64,000 bases of DNA, taken from positions 1 to 64,000 of the forward strand of contig NZ_KB907265.1 of assembly GCF_000381905.1 (NCBI RefSeq). Reading direction: 5' to 3'. Source of the DNA: Paenibacillus fonticola DSM 21315. Lineage in GTDB: Bacteria > Bacillota > Bacilli > Paenibacillales > Paenibacillaceae. Shown piece by piece: positions 36,609 to 45,087 of this stretch (the stretch's first letter is position 1; every line of letters starts with the position of its first letter). A program made the position numbers and the translations under genes. The notes below the pieces were generated by a model that ran no database searches, was not told the DNA's origin, and worked only from the letters and a program-made list of their open reading frames with translations.

Positions 36609-37715
36609 TCACTTGGCATTCCAGACAGGATATCCCGTAATACAAACATTGTCGCCGATTTGCTCCACGGACAAATCGCTTAAGGCAACCGCATCCGCCA
36701 TGAGGTCAAAACCTTCGAACACAAAGCTGCCCGGTGCATGCAATCCGCCAATAATTTTAGGTGCCAGAAACAAAGCTACTTCATCGACCAGCTTGTTTTG
36801 CAGCAGCGATCCGTTAAGCCGACCTCCCCCTTCGACAAGAAGGGAACATATCCCGAGCTCGCTAAGCCTTTGCAATCCGGAGCGAAGATCCACCTGCGGA
36901 CCTTCACCACAAACGATCACTTGAATTCCCCGCTCTGAAACAGCTGCCCGTCTCTCTGCCGCAGCCCTCTCCGTAGTCAGCACAATCGTCGGTGCAGCCC
37001 CGTCGCGGAGCACTTTGGCTTCGTCGGGTATGCGAAGAGTAGAGTCGACGATAATTCTCGCCGGAGAAATGCCTGGTACGGTCAGTCTCGTCGTTAAAGA
37101 CGGATCATCGGCAATCACCGTATCCACGCCGACCATAATTCCATCGTGCCGATGGCGCATCGTGTGTACGAGTTCACGCGATTGTTCGTTGGAAATCCAT
37201 TTGCTGTCTCCGCTTCTCGAAGCGATTTTCCCATCCAGAGTGCTGGCGGTTTTGATCGTGACATACGGCAGTCCGGTCGTAATGTTCTTGATGAACCTGC
37301 GGTTCAGCCTGATCGCCTCATCCCGCAGTACACCGATGTGTACTTCAATCCCGTTTCGCCGCAGCAGCTCAATGCCTCTTCCCGCAACCTGAGGATTTGG
37401 ATCTTCGCACGCCACAACTACGCGGCTTACTCCGGCCTTGATCAACCCTTCGCTGCACGGGGGCGTCGTTCCATAATGGCTGCACGGTTCGAGCGTGACA
37501 TACACTGTACTTCCATTTGCCGCTTCCCCCGCCATATTAAGCGCATGGACTTCCGCATGGGGGGTTCCGCGCTTCAAGTGGCTGCCTAGCCCGATCACTT
37601 CACCATCCTTCACAATGACGGCTCCGACGACCGGATTAATGCCGGTTTGTCCCTGAGACCTGTTCGCCATGTCGAGTGCGAGCCTCATGTAGTATTCGTC
37701 ATTAATGATCTCCAA
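36609..37715 (-). CDS. ribD: Bifunctional pyrimidine deaminase / reductase RibD
   Basis: RibD deaminates the RibA product and then reduces its ribose. The N-terminal deaminase has the zinc site THPAEV-type sequence (TPHAEVHAL) and PCSHYGTTPPC. The C-terminal reductase starts at about residue 147 and contains KTASTLDGKIAS. The TTG start at 37715 lies 8 nt after GGAGG; the first ATG is nine codons in. It is the first gene of the operon controlled by the FMN riboswitch. Confidence 0.95.
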   Translation of the reverse strand: MEIINDEYYMRLALDMANRSQGQTGINPVVGAVIVKDGEVIGLGSHLKRGTPHAEVHALNMAGEAANGSTVYVTLEPCSHYGTTPPCSEGLIKAGVSRVVVACEDPNPQVAGRGIELLRRNGIEVHIGVLRDEAIRLNRRFIKNITTGLPYVTIKTASTLDGKIASRSGDSKWISNEQSRELVHTMRHRHDGIMVGVDTVIADDPSLTTRLTVPGISPARIIVDSTLRIPDEAKVLRDGAAPTIVLTTERAAAERRAAVSERGIQVIVCGEGPQVDLRSGLQRLSELGICSLLVEGGGRLNGSLLQNKLVDEVALFLAPKIIGGLHAPGSFVFEGFDLMADAVALSDLSVEQIGDNVCITGYPVWNAK

Positions 37716-37740
37716 TTTTCCCACCTCCGCTGTCAGCAAT

Positions 37741-37773
37741 AGAAACAACCCCGTCGGCCAATCCGATGGGGTT
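37741..37773 (-). terminator. Rho-independent hairpin in the rib leader
   Basis: AACCCCATCGG pairs with CCGACGGGGTT (one mismatch) and GTTTCTATT follows on the minus strand. It sits just before the ribD ribosome site and is a plausible expression platform for the FMN riboswitch about 240 nt upstream. Confidence 0.6.
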
Positions 37774-38017
37774 GATGAGAGTGATATACGCAGTAAGCAA
37801 TAAATGGATATCGCAAACGAAACGAACGAATGGGCCTAGTAACAACAAGATCCCATTTGCCGTTATCGATCATATCCTTTCTCAAGTATCTTAAGCTGGC
37901 ACAAATAGAGCTTCATAACGAGCCCCAATTTGAGCGCACTTTGTGAAAAATGGTACTTGAAATTTATGATTGCATGAGTTGGATATACTCGTTTAAGTTA
38001 CGTCATATATCCTGCGC

Positions 38018-38186
38018 GTTTCCTTCTCCCATCCAGACTATACTGTCGGTCCCGGAATCTCACCGGCTCAGCCGCATGCTTCATATGTAGCGCAAGCGGG
38101 TCACGGACTTGTACTTCCTTCAGCTCATATTGTTGAGCTAGAAGCAGTCATCACCGTCGGTAGGGAATTTCACCCTGCCCCGAAGT
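38018..38186 (-). promoter_or_regulatory. FMN riboswitch (RFN element)
   Basis: An aptamer that binds FMN and shuts down the rib operon. The minus strand reads CTTCGGGGCAGGGTGAAATTC at its 5' end and ends GTCTGGATGGGAGAAGGA, both hallmarks of the RFN six-helix junction; the middle has GAGCCGGTGAGATTCCGG. It lies about 300 nt before ribD, further than usual, with 230 nt of leader between it and the terminator. Confidence 0.96.
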
Positions 38187-38261
38187 TAACGTTAGAATAT
38201 TTAATTGTCTTCTTAACTCACTTACTCAGTTGAAGTATAAATGACTTCGTTTAGATGTTAC

Positions 38262-38308
38262 CACCAAAAAAATTAAAAAGCAAGGCGCTAATGTACAGCC
38301 CACCTTGC
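38262..38308 (-). terminator. Intrinsic terminator after the 38.3-kb zinc-ribbon gene
   Basis: GCAAGGTGGG...GCGCCTTGC on the minus strand followed by TTTTTAATTTTTTT. It separates the next gene from the rib leader. Confidence 0.75.
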
Positions 38309-38337
38309 AAAACCCCGCTTTTCACTTGACTCTCTTA

Positions 38338-38619
38338 TCATATTTGCTCCGAAAAGTGATCTTGTAAACTTTTATTGCTGTGTACGGTAAATACGTATTT
38401 CCACTTATTTTCTTCCGGTTCAAGCCATTCAAATAAATACGATATGCTGTGTCCTGTCTTCCTCACACTGAAGCATCGTATTACTGTCTCCTGATTATAA
38501 GAGTAATCTACTAGTAATTTGCCTACTTCAATAATCGGCGCCTCCACTTCTTTACCGGCGCATTCTTCCGCATCTTTCTTCCGCAAAAAAACACTGCCGC
38601 AGTGCACACAGTTATACAT
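38338..38619 (-). CDS. Small zinc-finger-containing protein of unknown function
   Basis: A 93-residue protein. MYNCVHCGSVF opens with C-x2-C and one further cysteine lies in the AEECAGKEV stretch, which suggests a small metal knuckle; the rest is a mixed alpha/beta domain (ISYLFEWLEPEENKWKYVF). The ATG follows AGGGGG. It is a minus-strand gene with its own terminator, placed at the junction between the riboflavin operon and the tail-like cluster. No family is recognised. Confidence 0.6.
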   Translation of the reverse strand: MYNCVHCGSVFLRKKDAEECAGKEVEAPIIEVGKLLVDYSYNQETVIRCFSVRKTGHSISYLFEWLEPEENKWKYVFTVHSNKSLQDHFSEQI

Positions 38620-38731
38620 CGAATACCCCCTATGATTTTATATCAATTCAATTTTCATTTTTATCAGATTACATTTACGTGAAATAGTTCTAGGCTCACA
38701 AGGACTTTATATCAAAATATAAATGAAATAC

Positions 38732-38920
38732 TTACAAAGGTTCCGTTGTTGAATGCTCGATTATTTCAACCGCAGTGTAAATAAATGCTTTGCCTTTTTT
38801 AGAGTGTTTGAGAAAAAGAATATCTCTTGCAGCCATCATTTTCAAGCCATTGTTTTCAATAGGTACAAGGACATACTGACCTTTTTCCCGGTAATAATTG
38901 CGATTGCGGTTGTAGCTCAC
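38732..38920 (-). CDS. Short LytTR-like protein (fragment or small DNA-binding domain)
   Basis: A 62-residue protein. MAARDILFLKHSKKGKAFIYTAVEIIEH resembles the first strands of LytTR DNA-binding domains (D-I-x-x-x-x plus a basic turn), and the protein stops before the rest of that domain. GTG start with only a weak AGAAGAG site, so it could be a remnant. Together with the preceding ORF it marks the boundary between core genes and the phage-like region. Confidence 0.4.
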   Translation of the reverse strand: MSYNRNRNYYREKGQYVLVPIENNGLKMMAARDILFLKHSKKGKAFIYTAVEIIEHSTTEPL

Positions 38921-38997
38921 TAATTCGATATGCTCTTCTAGTAATTAAATATTCCACACTTATCATCCGGTAACTAAAAACCCCTCACTATTCAGAA

Positions 38998-39200
38998 AAT
39001 GCGTAAAACTTGCTGATCTCATCGGTATTCAGATACTCCTCATTATTCAGGCCGCGCAACGAAGTCAATGAATGTGCCTTCAAATTTCCGATAGCACCAT
39101 GCGAAGAACCTCATAAATATTCCGATCAGAATCTGCCGTGAATGGGAACATATGTTTGCTATCTAAAAATATCCATGCTAGTATTACCTTATTGGTAACA
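38998..39200 (-). pseudogene. Possible decayed minus-strand gene
   Basis: Three short protein-like stretches occur in different frames in order along the minus strand: DVTNKVILAWIFLDSKHMFP and following residues, then EGTFIDFVARPE, then NNEEYLNTDEISKFYAFSE and a stop. Such neighbouring, abutting open segments suggest a frameshifted gene. The whole gap 38921-39529 otherwise has no supported gene, and I cannot name the family. Confidence 0.3.
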
Positions 39201-39529
39201 TCGGGTTACTTTTTATTAAAACATGATGGAGTTGAGATTTCAATATGAAAAAACAGAAAACATGGTACAAATCCGGGAAAACCACTCTACGCGCATGCTT
39301 TCCTGTATACCTACCTACTAAAGAAAGACTCTTAAAAGTCGCCGCAAGCTTGTTCAACGATAATACCATTTCGGTAATAAGGAGGGGTTCCACGGAACCG
39401 TTCCACGTCTTCGGACATCACTTTAGATGTTCAAGTGCCATGGCCATGTGCTGACGGCCAATGAGTTTAGATGATTAAAGGACAAGCTTATTTCTCTTAT
39501 AAAATGAAAAATATCATGGGAGGATCATT

Positions 39530-39664
39530 ATGATTACAAGTACGAATAAGCGCTATTGTGCCTTTCCGTGGGGAGGTGATTTGGATGAGACGCGGACATT
39601 CCAGACTAAGCTGGCAAGACCTTTATTACGACGGCGAAATCGACGACAGATCCGAAATTTTTGA
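39530..39664 (+). CDS. Tiny ORF at the head of the tail-like cluster
   Basis: A 44-codon ORF with a good site (GGGAGGATCATT before ATG). It overlaps the next ORF in another frame, and its basic C-terminal part (RRRNRRQIRNF) is coded by the same bases. It could be a leader peptide for translational coupling to the polymerase gene, or chance. Confidence 0.3.
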   Translation: MITSTNKRYCAFPWGGDLDETRTFQTKLARPLLRRRNRRQIRNF

Positions 39665-39767
39665 TGAAGACATGCAGGAAATCATTATTATTACGGCAGA
39701 GGATCGTTATGCAGCAGGAGGTAATTATATTGGCCAAACCATCAGCTTCTTTAAAATACGTCTTTAA
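39585..39767 (+). CDS. Small acidic protein preceding the RNA polymerase gene
   Basis: A 60-residue ORF with GGGGAGGTGATTTGG before the ATG. After a basic start (MRRGHSRLSWQDLYYD) it is acidic (DDRSEIFDEDMQEIIIITAED). Its end overlaps the start of the polymerase gene by 38 bases, so translation is likely coupled. No family is recognised; a small partner of the polymerase is a guess from position only. Confidence 0.5.
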   Translation: MRRGHSRLSWQDLYYDGEIDDRSEIFDEDMQEIIIITAEDRYAAGGNYIGQTISFFKIRL

Positions 39768-42474
39768 AATTCGTTCCTCCAGGCTCCGGAAAGCCAAGTG
39801 GAATCTTACCCTCTCGATTGATGAAGCAATGAAAAACGAAGAAATCGTAGCATTGGCGGATAGTACCGCGCTGCGGTTTATTTTGGAAATAGAACATAAA
39901 GAAAATCAAGATCCATACATATTGAGCATCAGAGAGCAAATCCATGCTTTAAAAATAGAAGATAACAATCTGGCTAACAAAAACAAGATCAGGTCCTTAT
40001 ATAAAAAATTGTACGAAGCCTCGTTCGTTTCAAGTTACCTAAGCGTCGTTATGGACAACAATCAGGACTATGACCGCTTAAACAGCAAAAAAGGCTTTTA
40101 TATCAATGGCATAAAATATCGAAGATTGCTGGCAACAACAAGCGGAGCAAAGAATAGTACCGTTGTGTTTGTGAATTGTGACATCTACGACGAGCTAATG
40201 AGAAGAATTGATAACGGCAGGAATATGAACAAACCTTTTGTCCCTGCCAGACTTGAAGCTTACAAATCTTTAGTATGCAGTACGAGTACACCCGTGCCCC
40301 ATCCTAATGGAATTCTGGTCGTCAACGATTGCGAAACCTCGTTTTTCAGCAATGTCATTGAAATTGACGATTCGGTCACAAAGAAGTTTCCAAAAATGAG
40401 ATACAAAGAAAATTATGATATCAAACTGAACGAAAGCGATGGTTATGGACTGATCCTCCCTTCCCTTAGCCAAAAATGGGCCAAGCAGCTCGGGGAAAAT
40501 TATATCCCTAGCGGCTTTTGCATTAGAAATGCTTTTGCAAAAGGCATGCTGTTTACGTTCGATTTCCACGCTTTTGCGGAGCAAATAGCTGAAAGCTATA
40601 TCGTAATGGATGTTTGGGGACATGAAAGAGACATCCGTCAGGCTGAAGTTGTTCTGACGGCCTCCATGCTCAAGTTATGGGATTCCTATGATCATCTTGA
40701 GCACTATCTCCATCACTGCCGGCAAAACAACTATACCTTCAGCGTAACCAAAGTGACGCCGGAAACGCTGGAGGATGAACGAAACCTTAATTACCAGTTC
40801 ATTCAGTCCCTGGATCTATCCGACGAGCAAATTCGAACGCTAATTACGCCGACCCTGAATGAAATCAATGATATTTTAGGGCTGGATCCCTACAAGAGCA
40901 TTTTGTTTTTAAACGGCAAAGATATTACAGCAGATACTTTTCATAAGAAAGGCAATGATTTCTCCAAGGCCCTGATGGCTGATCCAAGCATCATTCATGA
41001 TCCGTTCATAAGGAACAAAATTTACGGAATGATCAAGAAAAGAATGAACGACGCCAAGGTCGGCGTAATAAAAGTAGCCGGAAATTTTTCTACCATCTCA
41101 GGCGATCCCTTCAGCCTTTGTCAGAGCATGTTCGGAATGGAGGTTACGGGACTACTCCCAGCGGGCTCCTTCTATTCGGCATACTGGAATGACAGAAACG
41201 TCAGTCAGGTCGCCTGCTTCAGGGCGCCGATGACTTGTGCGGAAAACATAACAATTCTGCAATTGAAAAATACACCGGAAATGAATTACTGGTACAAATA
41301 TATGAATACGGTCACGATTTTCAATTCATGGGACACCACCACCCACGCTCTGAATGGAGCGGACAAGGACGGTGACGCCGTCCTTACTACCAATAACAAG
41401 GTGCTGTTGGACAGCATCGAGAGATTACCTGCTATCGTATGCGTCCAGAAAATCGCCGAGAAAAAGATCGTAACCGAAAAAGACGCGATCCAAGCAAATA
41501 AAAACAGCTTCGGCGACGAAATCGGCAAAGTCACAAACCGGATTACGTCCATGTTCGATGTCCGCGCCAAATTTCCCAAAGACAGCAAAGAATATAAAAC
41601 ATTAACCTACCGCATTCAATGCGGCCAAAATTATCAGCAGAATGCGATCGATAAAACGAAAGGCATCAATAGTAAGGACATGCCCAAAGAGTGGTATGAC
41701 CGCCATGCCGCCGACGCTTCAAAGGATCGGGAGATGAATCTGCGCATCCTCGCCGATAAGAAGCCTTATTTTTTCGGATACATCTATCCCGAGCTGCAAA
41801 AACAATATCGCGGCCATGTTAAAGCCTATGAAATGAACTGTATGGAAAGATTCAGAGTAAGCCTTAGCGAGCTTATGGTGAAAGAGGATCGGACAGACGA
41901 CGAGCAATTATTTTTACAAAATTACTATGACTATATGCCCCTCTCGATCACCGAGTCCGTCATGAACAGATTGTGCCGAATGGTTGAGGACGTATTCGAC
42001 CGCACGAAGGAAACCGCTTCTAATGCAGAATTTGACTACAGCATTTACAAAACAGCGAAGCCCTATTCCAAAAGAACCTATCAGCAATTATCCGAAGTAT
42101 TGGAGAATTATCAGGAAAGCGTTAAAAGCCATGTCCTCTCAGCCAGGAAAGCTAGAATGACGGAAGATGAAGCTCAGTCCGCCAGAATGATGTTCAAGCA
42201 ATCCTTCAAGCAGGAAGTATATGAAAAGTGCAGCAACACAGAAGATGTATGCAATATTCTATTGGATCTATGCTACAGCAAAAATACGACCAAACAAATC
42301 GTTTGGGACATTTGCAGCGATCAGATCCTATGCAATCTGCTCGAGAGAAAAGGTCATACCATCACTTATCCACGTTTGGATCGGTATGGCAGCCTTTCCT
42401 TCGGCGGAAGTTTGTTTTCGCTTGAAACCGTAAATTTAAAAGATTTTGATGATAAGGAGCTAGAACCCGCATGA
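39730..42474 (+). CDS. Single-chain RNA polymerase, beta-prime-like active site (YonO-type)
   Basis: A 914-residue protein. Residues 498-500 form R-A-P (CFRAPMTCAEN) and 545-549 D-K-D-G-D after N-G-A, matching in order and spacing the RAP and NADFDGD boxes of beta-prime subunits, where the three Asp bind catalytic Mg. A GxxSxxSGDP-type stretch (FSTISGDPFSLCQS) lies before them as the likely first barrel. Known single-chain proteins of this kind are YonO of Bacillus phage SPbeta, which transcribes late phage genes, and relatives; length (YonO is about 900 residues) agrees. TTG start behind AGGAGG. It heads the plus-strand tail-like cluster, which it may transcribe. Eukaryotic-type RNA-dependent polymerases share the motif and are the alternative. 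Confidence 0.85.
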   Translation: MAKPSASLKYVFKIRSSRLRKAKWNLTLSIDEAMKNEEIVALADSTALRFILEIEHKENQDPYILSIREQIHALKIEDNNLANKNKIRSLYKKLYEASFVSSYLSVVMDNNQDYDRLNSKKGFYINGIKYRRLLATTSGAKNSTVVFVNCDIYDELMRRIDNGRNMNKPFVPARLEAYKSLVCSTSTPVPHPNGILVVNDCETSFFSNVIEIDDSVTKKFPKMRYKENYDIKLNESDGYGLILPSLSQKWAKQLGENYIPSGFCIRNAFAKGMLFTFDFHAFAEQIAESYIVMDVWGHERDIRQAEVVLTASMLKLWDSYDHLEHYLHHCRQNNYTFSVTKVTPETLEDERNLNYQFIQSLDLSDEQIRTLITPTLNEINDILGLDPYKSILFLNGKDITADTFHKKGNDFSKALMADPSIIHDPFIRNKIYGMIKKRMNDAKVGVIKVAGNFSTISGDPFSLCQSMFGMEVTGLLPAGSFYSAYWNDRNVSQVACFRAPMTCAENITILQLKNTPEMNYWYKYMNTVTIFNSWDTTTHALNGADKDGDAVLTTNNKVLLDSIERLPAIVCVQKIAEKKIVTEKDAIQANKNSFGDEIGKVTNRITSMFDVRAKFPKDSKEYKTLTYRIQCGQNYQQNAIDKTKGINSKDMPKEWYDRHAADASKDREMNLRILADKKPYFFGYIYPELQKQYRGHVKAYEMNCMERFRVSLSELMVKEDRTDDEQLFLQNYYDYMPLSITESVMNRLCRMVEDVFDRTKETASNAEFDYSIYKTAKPYSKRTYQQLSEVLENYQESVKSHVLSARKARMTEDEAQSARMMFKQSFKQEVYEKCSNTEDVCNILLDLCYSKNTTKQIVWDICSDQILCNLLERKGHTITYPRLDRYGSLSFGGSLFSLETVNLKDFDDKELEPA

Positions 42475-43238
42475 AATTGATCATTAACGAAAAAGAGCTG
42501 GTTCAACAGGCGCTGACAGAAGGTTATATTCATCAGAAAACTTCTAAAACGATTACCTGTTTGATTAAACACTACTATTCGCTTGGTATGAATCGGCTGG
42601 AGGTTCGCGAAGAGATTGAATTTTTCATGGAGAACCATTATCCGCATTTCAACAGCGTTAAGTGGCAGGATACTTTGGACCGGTGGGTCAAAACGATTGA
42701 AAAACAACATCATTCGCTTCTAGAAATCACGGAAGTCGTCATAACGAATAAAGAATTGGAACATATCAAGAGTCTGAATAGTCTCGTTCATGAAAAGCTG
42801 ACCTTCGTCTATTTGGTGTACGGCAAAATTTTCAACAAGATGAACGGCAATGACTCCTATTGGGTGAACACGCCGCGAAGCGACATATTCAAAGATGCCA
42901 AGATCACGGCGAATAACGTCAAGCAGGGCCTACTCGTCAATGATCTCATGACGCTCGGCGTTATTGAACCGACCTTGAACACCAAAAAATTGAGCAAAAG
43001 AGTGTTGTTTGCGGAGGATCAGGACACAGCAGGAATCATTGTGCGAGATTTCAGAAATTACATCTATCTCTACTTGGAGTGGCGGGGTGATAAGATCATG
43101 AGCTGCTGCAGCTGCGGCATCCTGCTTCGACAAACCTCCAATCGCAAGAAGTACTGCAGCGAATGCTCCAAGGCAAAACAAAAGGAGTGGCAGCGCAATA
43201 GCATGAAGAAAATAAGGGAACGTGTGTTCGTGAAGTGA
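42471..43238 (+). CDS. Zinc-ribbon protein following the RNA polymerase gene
   Basis: A 255-residue protein. Its ATG overlaps the polymerase stop (ATGA), so the two are coupled. The first 90 residues are helical, the middle has YWVNTPRSDIFKDAKITANNVKQG and may be a winged helix, and the C-terminus has C-x2-C (212, 215) and C-x2-C (229, 232) in a zinc ribbon followed by a basic tail KEWQRNSMKKIRERVFVK. A DNA- or RNA-binding role near the polymerase, for instance promoter recognition, is inference. No named family is recognised. Confidence 0.6.
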   Translation: MKLIINEKELVQQALTEGYIHQKTSKTITCLIKHYYSLGMNRLEVREEIEFFMENHYPHFNSVKWQDTLDRWVKTIEKQHHSLLEITEVVITNKELEHIKSLNSLVHEKLTFVYLVYGKIFNKMNGNDSYWVNTPRSDIFKDAKITANNVKQGLLVNDLMTLGVIEPTLNTKKLSKRVLFAEDQDTAGIIVRDFRNYIYLYLEWRGDKIMSCCSCGILLRQTSNRKKYCSECSKAKQKEWQRNSMKKIRERVFVK

Positions 43239-43362
43239 TGGAAAACTCTCTTAAACGTTGATACATCAGGACTTTAACAGAATCGGGCCAAATTTGTATT
43301 AGTGATAGGAATTGGAATATTCCTTTTAAATAAATATTTAGCTTTTAAGGAGGTGCTTAACT

Positions 43363-43398
43363 ATGAATCAATCGGAAGGGATGGAGCCGCCGAAATGA
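43363..43398 (+). CDS. 11-codon leader ORF before the 43.4-kb gene
   Basis: MNQSEGMEPPK, starting behind a strong AAGGAGG site and ending in an ATGA overlap with the next gene's ATG. The downstream ATG has no ribosome site of its own, so coupling through this leader is the likeliest way to translate it. A single-base error making a fusion is the alternative. Confidence 0.4.
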   Translation: MNQSEGMEPPK

Positions 43399-44120
43399 CC
43401 CTTGAAGAAGACATTCATCTGGCTTTGCTGGCGAATGAACCGGTGTTTGTCACAGATATCGGCCATATTCGCTCACCGAAGCTGAGAGATGTCATTAAGC
43501 TGGGGTACAGCAGCTACATGGACTCCCTGTCGTCTCTATTGTTTGACAAGTCACGGATATCCGGCTTGGGAGAAGTGCCAGAATCGGGATTTGTGCTGGC
43601 GTGTTATTTCTTCATGCAGAACGATCACTTCCGAAATTCGTTTTCCAACGGGATCCAACTTCTATTACAAAAAGAGATCGAGCTTGTAGATGCAGAGGAG
43701 GCTCCCTATTTCAACCTAGGAGATGGGATGACCCTACACGAAGGCAATTTTCAACGTTTCCAGGAAATTGTGAAAATCGCCAACAAAGCTGAATTAGCCG
43801 ACGACAAGGAAAACTACAATCCTGGCAATTCCAAAGCCAAAGAAATGATTGAGAAGCTGATGAAGGGCAAGGCGAACAAGCCTGCCAAGAAACCGGTCAT
43901 GAATTTGCACAGCATCATATCGGGTCTGTCCTGGAAATCGACCAGCGGCATAAACATCCATAATATTTTCGAGCTAAGTATTTATCAGTTCTATGACGGC
44001 TATTACCGGCTTGAAAATATCGATCATTACAACAGCGTCGTCACTGGCATTTATACCGGCAATATCGATGCAAAAAAGATTAATATGCAAGAAATCAATT
44101 GGACAAAAATCATTTATTAG
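43395..44120 (+). CDS. Uncharacterised protein of the tail-like cluster
   Basis: A 241-residue protein. The N-terminal half is LEEDIHLALLANEPVFVTDIG... with a helical core, then a Lys-rich linker (about 150-170), then a C-terminal block with SIISGLSWKSTSGINIHNIFELSIYQFYDGYYRLENID that looks like the end of tail-assembly proteins found before tube genes. That comparison is from memory and weak. The gene ends 13 bases before the probable tube gene. Confidence 0.5.
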   Translation: MTLEEDIHLALLANEPVFVTDIGHIRSPKLRDVIKLGYSSYMDSLSSLLFDKSRISGLGEVPESGFVLACYFFMQNDHFRNSFSNGIQLLLQKEIELVDAEEAPYFNLGDGMTLHEGNFQRFQEIVKIANKAELADDKENYNPGNSKAKEMIEKLMKGKANKPAKKPVMNLHSIISGLSWKSTSGINIHNIFELSIYQFYDGYYRLENIDHYNSVVTGIYTGNIDAKKINMQEINWTKIIY

Positions 44121-44133
44121 GAGGAATTTTTTT

Positions 44134-44928
44134 ATGGCAGTTACAAATAGATGGGCAGTACGGGACGTTGCAACAGCATCATTTTTCGATATCGAAACAG
44201 GGAAGTTGAAGCTTAAAATCGACACACTGAAAATGTCTAACATTGAGAACACCGCTGAAACGGTATATGCCGTAGGCGGCAGCGGCAATCCTAAATTGGT
44301 TGGCTTCTCGGGTGGCCGTTCTGCAAGGTTCGTACTGCAGGATGCCCTGTTCTCCAACGAAATGCTGGGCATGCTGCTTGGCAACGAGGTCACTTCCAGT
44401 GCGAAGAATGTCATTAAAAATGAAGTATGCGTAGTGAATGGAGATGCCGCTACACTTACATATACGCCGGCTAGCAGCGGAGCACTGGTTAGCGTGAACC
44501 TGCTCTATGCGGACGGAACGGTAGGCAAAGCCTTTGAATATGTCGCCTCAGCACCAGCATCGAACAGCTATACCGTAAGCGGCAAGACGGTTTCCTTCGC
44601 AAGCGGCGAAATTCCAGATCAAAGCAAAATCATCGTTTACTACGAAACAGCGGCAAGCCCGGATACGAAGGAAATCCGCGCATCCTCCGATAAATTCGCA
44701 GGCAGCTTCAAGCTTGTACTCGACGTTCTGGTGCGCGACTACCATCTTCAAAAGGACTATGCAGCTCAAATTACGGTTGATAATGCAAAGATCGAGGATA
44801 ACTGGAACCTCAATATGCAGCCAGATGGAGAACCTTCTCCACTTGATATTCCGATGGAGGCATTGAAGCCAGCCGACTCCCACGATCTGTACGTGATGCG
44901 GATTTACGATGAGGAAGATTTGGCATAA
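44134..44928 (+). CDS. Probable major tail tube protein
   Basis: A 264-residue, beta-rich protein without cysteine-rich or enzymatic motifs. MAVTNRWAVRDVATASFFDI, a middle Ig-like part (YTPASSGALVSVNLLYADG) and a C-terminal ending DIPMEALKPADSHDLYVMRIYDEE fit the style of tail tube proteins from Bacillus phages, in which the tube gene precedes chaperones and tape measure, as here. It has an excellent GGAGG site. No sheath gene stands before it, which favours a non-contractile tail. Confidence 0.6.
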   Translation: MAVTNRWAVRDVATASFFDIETGKLKLKIDTLKMSNIENTAETVYAVGGSGNPKLVGFSGGRSARFVLQDALFSNEMLGMLLGNEVTSSAKNVIKNEVCVVNGDAATLTYTPASSGALVSVNLLYADGTVGKAFEYVASAPASNSYTVSGKTVSFASGEIPDQSKIIVYYETAASPDTKEIRASSDKFAGSFKLVLDVLVRDYHLQKDYAAQITVDNAKIEDNWNLNMQPDGEPSPLDIPMEALKPADSHDLYVMRIYDEEDLA

Positions 44929-45087
44929 GGACTCAGGGGGGGCTTCCCCCTCCTCCCTCCTTTCTTCTCATCTCAAAGCTAGTGAATGCGTCCTTTGCTC
45001 ATTTTCAGATGAAAAGAAAACAGCTCATCACATTATTTTAATAGCAATGACTGCTTAAGCAGAATATGAACCTAGGAGATGATTTAT

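Noticed and set aside
39245-39454. 69-codon plus-strand ORF upstream of the polymerase cluster
   Set aside because: Weak ribosome site, no recognisable domain and composition like random translation; kept out of the annotation.
44134-44928. Contractile tail sheath protein
   Set aside because: No sheath-size gene with the sheath motifs is present and the protein has tube-like size and ending; a contractile particle is not supported by this window.
44935-44965. GGGGGGG-CTTCC-CCCTCC hairpin after the tube gene as a sixth terminator
   Set aside because: The stem is followed by C-rich sequence, not a T-run, so it was not counted.
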